This document shows positions 1-6,918 of a DNA stretch of 16,740 bases, piece by piece; within the stretch, counting starts at the first letter, position 1; every line of letters begins with the position of its first letter. Source of the stretch: JBBITW01 sp037440525 (lineage in GTDB: Bacteria > Desulfobacterota > BSN033 > UBA1163); contig JBBITW010000073.1 in assembly GCA_037440525.1 (NCBI GenBank), positions 1 to 16,740 of the forward strand, written 5' to 3'. Made by a program: the position numbers and the translations under genes. The notes below the pieces were generated by a model. That model had not been told where the DNA came from and did not search any database. It was given only the letters and a program-made list of their open reading frames with translations.

Positions 1-87
1 TTTTAAATCTCCTATTCGAATAAATCTATGGATAATTTGTGAATTTTTTAATTTGGCCGTTTCTTTTCTAAATCATATATAATCTTT
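1..87 (-). promoter_or_regulatory. Possible leader of a divergent gene left of the window
   Basis: Read on the - strand, this stretch ends with AATAGGAGATTTAAAA at the window edge. That is a Shine-Dalgarno-like AGGAG at the distance expected for a start codon just outside the window. The outward TTGACA of element A (93-88) lies upstream, with a weak TAGAAA about 17 bp further. This suggests a - strand gene starting immediately to the left. No coding sequence of it is visible. Confidence 0.3.
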
Positions 88-236
88 TGTCAAGTCAAAT
101 CTTTGAGATTTTCTGAAAAAGCATTAAAAAAGAATTTTTGGACTGGGGGTGGGGTCGAAAATCATTCGAAGGGTTTGCAGCCCTAACTCCCCAGTAATTT
201 CAGGACATTTTCACAGCTCTTTATTTTTTATTGACA
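88..236 (+). repeat. Palindromic intergenic element, short copy A
   Basis: Non-coding imperfect palindrome. The core runs from about 112 (TCTGAAAAAGC) to 216 (ACATTTTCACAGC) and contains GACTGGGGGTGGGGT (140-155 region), then CATTCGAAGGGTTT, then CCCTAACTCCCCAGT, so a G-rich arm faces a C-rich arm. Both outer ends carry an outward TTGACA, read on the - strand at 93-88 and on the + strand at 231-236. The same arms recur at 3186-3442 (opposite orientation, with about 90 bp of extra central sequence) and as a half copy at 13473-13559. There is no coding capacity. It resembles a MITE or a large REP-type palindrome, but I do not recognise the family. Confidence 0.7.
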
Positions 237-258
237 ACGAGTTACTTAAATCTATAAA
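231..258 (+). promoter_or_regulatory. Sigma70-type promoter of the endonuclease IV gene
   Basis: TTGACA at 231-236 and TATAAA at 253-258 are separated by 16 bp. Transcription would begin near 265, giving a 24-36 nt leader before the start codon. The -35 hexamer is the right-hand edge of palindromic element A, while the -10 lies outside it. Confidence 0.6.
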
Positions 259-288
259 TTATTTTAACTTTTAAAACACCTTTATTCA

Positions 289-1140
289 ATGAAATCTTAT
301 ATGAAATTCGGATTTCACATCTCGATTTCTGCAGGTTTTTCAAATGTAATCCATCAGGCGGAGATAAGGGGTTGTGAGACGATTCAATTATTTTCAAGAA
401 ATCCGAGGGGATGGGGATATCGTCCAATGGATGAGAGTGAGGTGACCTCCTTCCGAAGAGGGATAAAGGAGAAGGCCATTGACCCTGTCTTTCTGCATCT
501 TCCCTACCTTCCAAATATTGCCTCAAGGGGTTCAAAATTTTATAAACCCTCTATTGAATCAATTATTACAGACCTCGGTAGGGCTGAAGTCTTAGGAGCA
601 CAATATCTGATCATCCATATTGGTCATCGATTATTATCATCTGAAGATCAAGCAATCGATGCTGTAATCAATGGAATAAACCAGGTCTTTTGGAGAGTTA
701 AAAACTCTGTAACACTCCTTTTAGAAAATACAGCAGGACAGGGAACGGAGATTGGTTATCATTTTGAGCAGATAAGAAAAATCATTGATGGGATTGAGGA
801 GAGAGAAAGAGTGGGAGTCTGTCTCGATACTGCCCATGCCTTTGAAGCAGGATATGATCTTTCTAATCGGGATGGAATCGAGAAAACATTGGAGAGCTTT
901 AATCAAATTATTGGGCTTGAGCGACTCCATCTTATTCATCTAAACGATTCAAAGACCCCGTTGGGCTCACGAAAGGATCGTCACTGGCATATCGGTGAGG
1001 GATATATTGGGCTTGAGGGATTTAGATATCTTATCAATCATCCTCTATTAAAACATCTACCTGGAATAATGGAGACCCCGAGAAACGATACAGAGGAGGA
1101 TTTAAAGAATATGAAGGCGATTAGAAGCCTCGTAGAATAA
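289..1140 (+). CDS. nfo: Deoxyribonuclease IV (AP endonuclease family 2)
   Basis: Endonuclease IV cleaves 5' of abasic sites during base-excision repair in the cytoplasm and uses three zinc ions. All nine metal ligands of the family can be placed (numbered from 289): H70, H110, E146, D180, H183, H217, D230, H232 and E262, each one residue beyond the E. coli Nfo position. They lie in the motifs FLHLPYLP, LIIHIGH, LLLENTAGQG, CLDTAHAF, HLIHLND, DRHWHIGEG and METPRND. Length 283 aa is normal. Family members usually begin MKxGxHxS, so the ATG at 301 (MKFGFHIS) may be the true start; neither ATG has a clear ribosome site. The gene is monocistronic behind the 231-258 promoter, and its stop abuts the stop of the convergent tctA with no gap. 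Confidence 0.93.
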   Translation: MKSYMKFGFHISISAGFSNVIHQAEIRGCETIQLFSRNPRGWGYRPMDESEVTSFRRGIKEKAIDPVFLHLPYLPNIASRGSKFYKPSIESIITDLGRAEVLGAQYLIIHIGHRLLSSEDQAIDAVINGINQVFWRVKNSVTLLLENTAGQGTEIGYHFEQIRKIIDGIEERERVGVCLDTAHAFEAGYDLSNRDGIEKTLESFNQIIGLERLHLIHLNDSKTPLGSRKDRHWHIGEGYIGLEGFRYLINHPLLKHLPGIMETPRNDTEEDLKNMKAIRSLVE

Positions 1141-2640
1141 TTATTCTGATCGAAGATCCTCCTTCAATCTTTTCTTTCTTAAAAATATTGGCGAAAAAAG
1201 AATCAATAGCCCAATGATCAGAAATGAGGCAGATATCGGGCGCTGAAAAAATATTCCAAAATCTCCATCTGAAATTACTAAGGAACGTCGAAAGGCATTC
1301 TCCATCATCGGGCCCAGGACAAGGGCAAGAACCAATGGAGAGGCCTCATAATCAAACTTCTTCATGGCATAGCCGATGAAACCGAAAATTACCATGATGA
1401 CCACATCATAGGGATTATTGCTTGTCACATATGAACCTATGATACAAAAAAGTAGAATCAGTGAAAATAAGAAATGGTATGGAACCTTTAGAATCTTGAC
1501 CCAGAGACCAATCAAAGGGAGATTGAGAATGAGAAGCATGACATTTCCGACATAGAGGCTCGCCACAATTCCCCAGAAAACCTCTGGCGATTCCTTGATT
1601 AGAAGTGGACCAGGCCTTAAACCATGGATCATCAGAGCACCGAGTAGTAATGCTGTAGCAGCTCCAGTAGGTATTCCAAGGCTAAGTGTTGGAACGAGAG
1701 TTCCTGATGAAGCAGCATTATTTGCCGATTCAGGGCCTGCCACCCCTTCTATGACACCTGTTCCAAACTTTTCTGGATATCTGGAGAGTTTCTTTTCAAG
1801 GACATAGGAGACAAATGTAGGAATTATTACACTCATTCCAGGGATGACCCCGAGGAAGAATCCAATTAATGTTCCTCTACCAATAGGCCCTATACTTCGT
1901 TTCCAGTCCTCCCTGTTCGGAAGAAGACCCTTGATCTTAGTCTCGAAGATCTCCTGTTTGAAACTCTTTTCAACATTTAAAAGTACTTCAGAAACCCCAA
2001 AGAGCCCTACAACAACCTGTATAAGCCCAACACCATCCATGAGCGTGGTAATCCTGTAGACAAATCGGGGTACACCTGTCATCTGGTCGAGTCCAATTGT
2101 CCCCAGGAGGAGCCCAAAGCAAACCATGATTAATGCATTAATAATTGAACCCCTTGCAAGATATACAAGGATGCTAAGACCAAGGACCATTAGTGCAAAA
2201 TATTCGGGTGGACCGAATCGGAGGGCAAATCTTGCCAGTGTGGGAGCAAGGATGATGAGTAAAAAAATGCTTATAGTCCCTGCAATAAAGGAACCAAAGG
2301 CAGAGATTCCAAGGGCAGGCCCGGCCCTACCCTTACGTGCCATCTGATATCCATCGAGACAGGTGACAACGGAAGCTGCCTCTCCTGGGATATTGACGAG
2401 AATAGATGTGGTTGACCCGCCATACATCGCTCCATACATGATTCCTGCAAGCAATATCACTGAGGAGGTAGGAGGAACATATAATGTAGCTGGTAAAAGC
2501 AGGGCTAAAGCAGCAGGAGGTCCCACACCCGGAAGAACCCCAACCAAGGTTCCTACGAGGACGCCAAGAAAGCAATAAAGAAGATTCATTGGCATGGTGG
2601 CAATGCCGAAGCCGAAGAGAAGGTCTTTAATCATTTCCAT
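1141..2640 (-). CDS. tctA: TTT-family transporter large membrane subunit TctA
   Basis: This is the 12-TM-class membrane subunit of a tripartite tricarboxylate transporter, which takes up carboxylates with a periplasmic binding protein. The 499-aa protein is hydrophobic throughout and carries the TctA signatures: GVLPGVGPPAALA near residue 35, AMYGGSTTSILVNIPGEAAS near 70-90, DGYQMARKGRAGPALGIS, and the second-half repeat GVIPGMSVIIPTFVSY with GPESANNAASSGTLVPTLSLG. It follows tctB after 15 bp, so the two form one operon. No tctC binding-protein gene lies next to this pair. The substrate is unknown; tricarboxylates are only one of several classes carried by the family. Confidence 0.93.
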   Translation of the reverse strand: MEMIKDLLFGFGIATMPMNLLYCFLGVLVGTLVGVLPGVGPPAALALLLPATLYVPPTSSVILLAGIMYGAMYGGSTTSILVNIPGEAASVVTCLDGYQMARKGRAGPALGISAFGSFIAGTISIFLLIILAPTLARFALRFGPPEYFALMVLGLSILVYLARGSIINALIMVCFGLLLGTIGLDQMTGVPRFVYRITTLMDGVGLIQVVVGLFGVSEVLLNVEKSFKQEIFETKIKGLLPNREDWKRSIGPIGRGTLIGFFLGVIPGMSVIIPTFVSYVLEKKLSRYPEKFGTGVIEGVAGPESANNAASSGTLVPTLSLGIPTGAATALLLGALMIHGLRPGPLLIKESPEVFWGIVASLYVGNVMLLILNLPLIGLWVKILKVPYHFLFSLILLFCIIGSYVTSNNPYDVVIMVIFGFIGYAMKKFDYEASPLVLALVLGPMMENAFRRSLVISDGDFGIFFQRPISASFLIIGLLILFSPIFLRKKRLKEDLRSE

Positions 2641-2655
2641 ATCTATTCCAACCTA

Positions 2656-3114
2656 TCAGAATCCGAGTATCCCTGAAGGGATTTGTGCCTTCAATAAGAC
2701 GTTAAAGACCACATTGGATGCAAGGGCGGTTATGAATCCACCTAATAATGAAGTCTTCCAGGGTTGTGGTTCGATCACCTTAAGAAGGATGGTGATCAAT
2801 AAAAATGTATTAATCAGGAAACCGATCTTCTCCAACGATAATCCATAAGCAATTAAGAGGAACAGAATAATAACAATATTCCACCAGCGAATTGGTTCTT
2901 TCTTTTCCATCAAAAATATCTTCTCTTGACCTCTTAGCGATAAAATGAGGGCTAACATAGAAAGAATCCCCATGACAATTCCCACACTGAATGGAAAAAG
3001 CCCTGGTCCTGGTTGATTCAGCTCTCCCAATTTGAGCCCAATTGCCTGCTGGCATGTGAGGATGGAGAGAAGAAGCCAAAATAGAGAGCAATAAATTTTT
3101 ATACGTCTCTTCAT
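2656..3114 (-). CDS. tctB: TTT-family transporter small membrane subunit TctB
   Basis: 152-aa protein with about four hydrophobic segments: near residues 7-25, 40-60, 75-95 and 100-145, the last a long stretch probably crossing twice. This is the size and layout of the poorly conserved TctB subunit. The N terminus MKRRIK is positively charged and the motif PGPGLFPFSVGI after the first segment is typical of TctB. Its position 15 bp upstream of tctA confirms the call. A likely promoter (TTGACA-16-TAAGAT on the - strand, 3191-3164) lies about 45 nt upstream. The ribosome site is weak (AAGAAATAGAT before ATG). Confidence 0.85.
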   Translation of the reverse strand: MKRRIKIYCSLFWLLLSILTCQQAIGLKLGELNQPGPGLFPFSVGIVMGILSMLALILSLRGQEKIFLMEKKEPIRWWNIVIILFLLIAYGLSLEKIGFLINTFLLITILLKVIEPQPWKTSLLGGFITALASNVVFNVLLKAQIPSGILGF

Positions 3115-3163
3115 ATCTATTTCTTAATCTTACTTTTAAATCTTTCTTTTTCCATATGGGTAA

Positions 3164-3191
3164 ATCTTACAGACTCAAAATTAAATGTCAA
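3164..3191 (-). promoter_or_regulatory. Promoter of the tctBA operon
   Basis: On the - strand, TTGACA (3191-3186) is followed after 16 bp by TAAGAT (3169-3164). Transcription would start near 3157, about 43 nt before the tctB ATG. The -35 is the outward-facing terminal motif of palindromic element B; the -10 lies outside the element. Confidence 0.5.
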
Positions 3192-3442
3192 GAATCCAAA
3201 GAAAGAGCTCTGAAAAAGTCCTGGAATGACTTGGGAGGTAGGGTTCCAAACCCTTCGAATGCGGACATTAAGAAGTTAAATTGCTTACAATCGCTTCAAA
3301 GAAAATCATGCATTTTCAGGGTATTAATCAATGGTGCCATATTATTATCGGTATCCGCTCGAAGGCTTTTTCACCCCACCTCCCCAGTCTATAAGAATAG
3401 TTTTTAATACTTTTTCAGAGCAAGTTTTGATTTTTCTTGACA
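3186..3442 (-). repeat. Palindromic intergenic element, long copy B
   Basis: Non-coding 257-bp element filling most of the 408-bp gap between the divergent operons. It has a perfect 13-bp inverted repeat, GCTCTGAAAAAGT (3207-3219) against ACTTTTTCAGAGC (3409-3421). Inside that, TTGGGAGGTAGGGT (3231-3244) pairs with ACCCCACCTCCCCA (3373-3386), and CCTTCGAATGCGG (about 3252-3264) with CCGCTCGAAGG (3355-3365), leaving a central loop of about 90 bp. Exactly 15 bp outside each 13-bp repeat is an outward TTGACA. Strand is given so that it reads in the same direction as copy A. Single-stranded or RNA forms could fold into a long hairpin. No transposase is present. Confidence 0.8.
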
Positions 3443-3464
3443 ATATTTTAAAGAATTTGATAAT
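3437..3464 (+). promoter_or_regulatory. Promoter of the TPP enzyme-tct-aor operon
   Basis: TTGACA (3437-3442), 16 bp, then GATAAT (3459-3464, 5/6 match to TATAAT). The start point would be near 3471, giving a leader of about 50 nt before the ATG at 3523. The -35 is the other outward terminus of element B. Confidence 0.55.
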
Positions 3465-3522
3465 AAAAATTATAATCAAAAATTTTTCCTACGATAAAAG
3501 GGAAAGAAAAGGATAGTATCAG

Positions 3523-5202
3523 ATGCTTCAACTAACTGGTGCCCAAGCTGTTGTTGAATGCTTAAAAGAAGAAAAGGTCGAGTACATTTTCGGAGTGGCT
3601 GGGACCTGCATATTACCAATCTTAGATGTACTTTCTCAGACTCCTGAGATAAATTATATTTCAACCCCACATGAACAGATTGCAGTCCATATGGCTGAAG
3701 GTTATGCAAGGGCAAGTGGGAAGATTGGAGTGGTTATTGTATCCCGTGGCCCTGGAAGTGCCAATACGATGATCGGGATGGTGAATGCATATCCTTCGAG
3801 CTCTCCAATTTTGGTGATTGCAGGCCAGACTGCTACTATCCATTTAGGTAGAGAAGCCTTTGAGGAGTTTGATCTCGTCTCGATATTTAGACCAGTGACC
3901 AAGTTTAGTTACCAGATCGAAAGAATGGAAAAAATACCTGAAATCTTAAGAAGGGCTTTTAAGATAGCACTCTTTGGCAGGCCTGGTCCTGTATTTCTTT
4001 CGATTCCACAAGATCTTCTGAGAGAAAAAGGGAATGTAAATATCTTTTCATCAGAAAGTTATCATCCATCATCAAGATTTTTACCTGATCCGGATGAAAT
4101 AGAGAAGGCAGTAACATTACTCATGGAATCTCAGAACCCTGTAATTTATGCAGGAAGAGGCATTATCCTCTCAAAAGCAACACCAGAATTAATAGAGCTT
4201 TCTGAATTGTTGTCATTACCAGTAGTTTCAACACCAACCCAAAGCGATATCTTTCCCACAGATCATCCCCTTTATACCTGGAATAGGGAGATCGTTTCTG
4301 AGGCTGATACCCTCTTAGTCGTAGGGACGAGACTTTCTGAATTTTCTACAGATGCCTGGACTCTGATCCAGGAAGGAACAAAAATTATTCAAATAGATAT
4401 TGATAGTTTTCAACTTTCCAAGATCTATCCTCTTGAGATTGCTATCCTCGGAGATGCAAAGATTTCTCTTAGAGAATTAATATCTTCGATAAAAAGGAGG
4501 ATGGTGAGCGAAGAAAAGGATGAAAAGATTGTCAAAAGGTTTGAAGAACTTAAAAAGCTCAAGAATCAATTGCTTCGGGAGAGATGGCCTGATAAGGAAT
4601 GGGATGCAAAGCCTATTCGTCCCTGGAGATTATTAAAGGACCTTAGAGAAACTCTGGAAAAGGATGCAATTATAGTTGAGGATTCAGCTGCTCTGGGGTC
4701 ATGGATAAGAAGATGTTTTGATTTTTATGAACCTGGAACACATTACAGTGTGGTCTCGGGTGGTTCAATGGGATTTGGATTCCCTGCAGCTCTGGGGATC
4801 AAGTTGGCCAAAAAAGATAGGCAGGTAGTTTGTATTGTTGGGGATGGTTCTCTGATGATGGTGCTTTCTGCTATTTCTGCAATGGTAAATTATAACATTC
4901 CTATTATTTTATTGATAAACAATAATCAATCCTATATGCAGATCAAGTTTCGCCAGAAACCACCCTATCTTGGATCCATTTTAAATAATCCACCTTTTGA
5001 AAAGATTGCAGAGCTCTTTGGAGCCTATGCTGAGAAAGTGGAAGAGCCTAATGATATTAAACCTGCACTGCAAAGGGCAATCTCAACAAATAGGCCCTCA
5101 GTGATTAATATAATTACTACTGAAGATCCAAGATATGCTAATCCAAATACCTACTTCGGGATAAAACCCCGTTACCTCTCCGGGGAGATTCCAAAAAGAT
5201 AG
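3523..5202 (+). CDS. TPP-dependent enzyme, acetolactate synthase/2-oxoacid decarboxylase-like
   Basis: 559-aa protein with the three-domain TPP-enzyme layout: pyrimidine-binding domain about 1-170, central domain about 190-320, and diphosphate-binding domain about 370-540. The catalytic Glu of the family is E51 in PHEQIAVHMAEGYARASG. The TPP/Mg motif starts at GDG (440-442) and ends at NNN (466-468). SRGPGSANT and GGSMGFGFPAALG are also typical. The closest feel is to acetolactate synthase large subunits, but no small regulatory subunit or branched-chain genes are nearby. Its place at the head of a transporter-aldehyde oxidoreductase operon suggests catabolic decarboxylation of a 2-oxo acid to an aldehyde (inference). 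Carboligation or a sulfopyruvate-type reaction is also possible. AAAGGA at 3508-3513 serves the ATG. Confidence 0.85.
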   Translation: MLQLTGAQAVVECLKEEKVEYIFGVAGTCILPILDVLSQTPEINYISTPHEQIAVHMAEGYARASGKIGVVIVSRGPGSANTMIGMVNAYPSSSPILVIAGQTATIHLGREAFEEFDLVSIFRPVTKFSYQIERMEKIPEILRRAFKIALFGRPGPVFLSIPQDLLREKGNVNIFSSESYHPSSRFLPDPDEIEKAVTLLMESQNPVIYAGRGIILSKATPELIELSELLSLPVVSTPTQSDIFPTDHPLYTWNREIVSEADTLLVVGTRLSEFSTDAWTLIQEGTKIIQIDIDSFQLSKIYPLEIAILGDAKISLRELISSIKRRMVSEEKDEKIVKRFEELKKLKNQLLRERWPDKEWDAKPIRPWRLLKDLRETLEKDAIIVEDSAALGSWIRRCFDFYEPGTHYSVVSGGSMGFGFPAALGIKLAKKDRQVVCIVGDGSLMMVLSAISAMVNYNIPIILLINNNQSYMQIKFRQKPPYLGSILNNPPFEKIAELFGAYAEKVEEPNDIKPALQRAISTNRPSVINIITTEDPRYANPNTYFGIKPRYLSGEIPKR

Positions 5203-5216
5203 AAAGGAGGACGAAA

Positions 5217-6212
5217 ATGGAAGAAAGAAAGAGATTGAGTAAATTAATCGTCTTATTTGCCATCTTATTAGGATTTTGTGCAATCTTAATTTCTGGAAAG
5301 AATTCTTTAATCTATGGAGCAGAAGAAGGATTCCCTTTAAGGCCAATCACCGTGATCAGTCCTTTTGAAGCAGGAGGTGGGACAGAGGTTGAGCTTAGGA
5401 TCCTCTCTCCTTATGTTCAAAAGCATCTTGGACAGCCTCTTGTCATCCAATCAATGCCTGGAGGTGGAACAACTATTGGGACTTCAGCTGCGGCAAGAGC
5501 AAAACCTGACGGTTATACGATTGTGTGTAACCCTATCCCTCATACAATACTTGCCCAGGAGCTTCATGGCACTGACTCACATCTTGAGAATTTTGAATAC
5601 ATCTATAGCTGGTTTAAAGGCTCAATGGGTCCAATTGTAAAGTCAGACTCTCAATATAAAACCTTCTCTGATCTTGTTGAGGCAAGCAAAAAGAAACCCC
5701 TCAAAGCTGCAATTGCTGGAATAGGATCAATTGATCACCTCTATACCCTTTTACTTGAAAAGTATACAGGCCTCAAGGCAACTGTTGTCCCATATGAAGG
5801 AGGAGGACCTGCAACAACAGCCGTGATTCGAGGGGATGTCGATTTCTTTGTAGGACTCAGAACAACAAGTGTGCGCTTTATAAGGGATGGGAAGGTGAGA
5901 GAACTTGCAAATTTGGGACCTGAGCCAATGGAGGCACTTCCAGATACTCCTACAATCTATCAACTTGGTTACAAAGATTTTCCATATATACCATTTGTTC
6001 GAGGTGTTGCTGCCCCTCCAGGAACCCCAAAAGATAGGGTTAAAATCCTTGAAGAGGCATTTAAAAATGCAGTTGATGATCCTATGTTCAAAGAGACCAT
6101 GAAAAAACAGGGAAGGCCAGTGGTTACAATGGCAGGAGAAAAATTGAAAGAGTTTGCTCAATACTCATTAAAGATAGCAAAAGAGTATATGCCAATTATG
6201 AAGAAGAAATAG
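5217..6212 (+). CDS. tctC: TTT-family periplasmic substrate-binding protein (Bug/TctC)
   Basis: 331-aa extracytoplasmic solute receptor. An N-terminal basic patch (KRLSK) plus a hydrophobic stretch to about residue 30 is a signal peptide, probably cleaved near YGAEE. Family motifs follow: ITVISPFEAGGGTEVELR, GQPLVIQSMPGGGTTIG, AARAKPDGYTI, VPYEGGGPATTAVIRGDVDF, and VAAPPGTPKDR near the C terminus. The acidic residue after GGGT is Glu, where Bug proteins usually have Asp. It lies 14 bp behind the TPP enzyme gene with a strong AAAGGAGG site, so it is cotranscribed. A 246-bp repeat-containing gap separates it from its membrane subunits. It probably serves the TctBA encoded downstream and perhaps also the divergent TctBA pair. 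Confidence 0.92.
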   Translation: MEERKRLSKLIVLFAILLGFCAILISGKNSLIYGAEEGFPLRPITVISPFEAGGGTEVELRILSPYVQKHLGQPLVIQSMPGGGTTIGTSAAARAKPDGYTIVCNPIPHTILAQELHGTDSHLENFEYIYSWFKGSMGPIVKSDSQYKTFSDLVEASKKKPLKAAIAGIGSIDHLYTLLLEKYTGLKATVVPYEGGGPATTAVIRGDVDFFVGLRTTSVRFIRDGKVRELANLGPEPMEALPDTPTIYQLGYKDFPYIPFVRGVAAPPGTPKDRVKILEEAFKNAVDDPMFKETMKKQGRPVVTMAGEKLKEFAQYSLKIAKEYMPIMKKK

Positions 6213-6254
6213 GGAAGTTGTAACATTTTAGCACATTGAAAAAGGAATAATCCA

Positions 6255-6420
6255 TCCTTACCCCTGCCTCCGGCATGCAGGCATTAGAAAGGGGAGGAAA
6301 ATATAATTATCCTCCTTTTTAAGGAGGCTTTCCAAATGTTCCCCCTCCTTTTTAAGGAGGGGTTAGGGGAGATTAAAAGGAAAGGAAATTAGATCTCCTT
6401 CTTTGAAAAAGGGGAATTTA
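6255..6420. repeat. Tandem short palindromes between tctC and tctB
   Basis: The gap between tctC and tctB holds two copies of CCTCCTTTTTAAGGAGG, at 6311-6327 and within 6342-6362. The second is extended to a 9-bp stem by flanking CC and GG and is followed by TTAGGGGAGATT. A related half-site, AGATCTCCTTCTTTGAAAAA, lies at 6391-6410. Upstream, CCTGCCTCCGGCATGCAGG (6263-6281) is another short palindrome. The stems have no following T-run on the + strand, so they are not typical intrinsic terminators. They look like REP-type repeats and could stabilise the upstream tctC message. Confidence 0.65.
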
Positions 6421-6458
6421 ATTTCATTTGATGATATTTTTAAATAGTACTTAAAGAA

Positions 6459-6914
6459 ATGAATCGACTTTCAAAGGATCTTTTGACAGATATCTTTATT
6501 TTCATATCGAGCATATTTTTACTCGTGATCTCCTCTTATTATCCAGCAATGGCTCGAACCTTTCCACAGTTTGTCTTGATTCTTGTTGCTATATTGAGTA
6601 TTGGAGATATGATCTATAAATCATTTATTGTAAATAAAACCGAGGTATCTCAAAAAAAGGAGGATGAAGGAGAAAAGGGGGTCTTTTATACCGTTATTCT
6701 AATGTTTGCATACTTACCCTTTATACTGGTCTTTGGATTTATTATCGGAACATTACTCTTTTTATTTCTCTCCACCTGGTCCCTCGGATATAAGAGGATA
6801 AAAGGCATCATTATCTCCTCCATCTCCAGCACTGGATTGATGTATATAATATTTATTTTGATTATGAAGTCTTTTCTTCCAGAAGGTTTATTGATTAATC
6901 TTTTAAGGAGATAA
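6459..6914 (+). CDS. tctB: TTT-family transporter small membrane subunit TctB
   Basis: 151-aa protein with a hydrophobic segment at about 9-28, another at 36-48, and two strong ones in the second half (about 68-105 and 115-140). This matches the four-helix plan of TctB. It carries YPAMARTFPQFVLI, the segment comparable to the PGPGLFPF region of the other TctB here. There is little similarity beyond that, as is normal for TctB. No good ribosome site precedes the ATG, which may depend on translation or RNA structure in the repeat-rich leader. Its stop is 4 bp before the start of tctA, so the two are translationally coupled. Confidence 0.85.
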   Translation: MNRLSKDLLTDIFIFISSIFLLVISSYYPAMARTFPQFVLILVAILSIGDMIYKSFIVNKTEVSQKKEDEGEKGVFYTVILMFAYLPFILVFGFIIGTLLFLFLSTWSLGYKRIKGIIISSISSTGLMYIIFILIMKSFLPEGLLINLLRR

Positions 6915-6918
6915 CAAC

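Noticed and set aside
3156..3516. Short + strand frames in the intergenic region before the TPP enzyme
   Set aside because: They coincide with the palindromic element and promoters and their translations resemble no protein.
6217..6245. TTTTAGCACA-like decamers at about 6224, 13843 and 15563
   Set aside because: Ten-base matches of this kind are expected by chance many times in a 16.7-kb AT-rich window.
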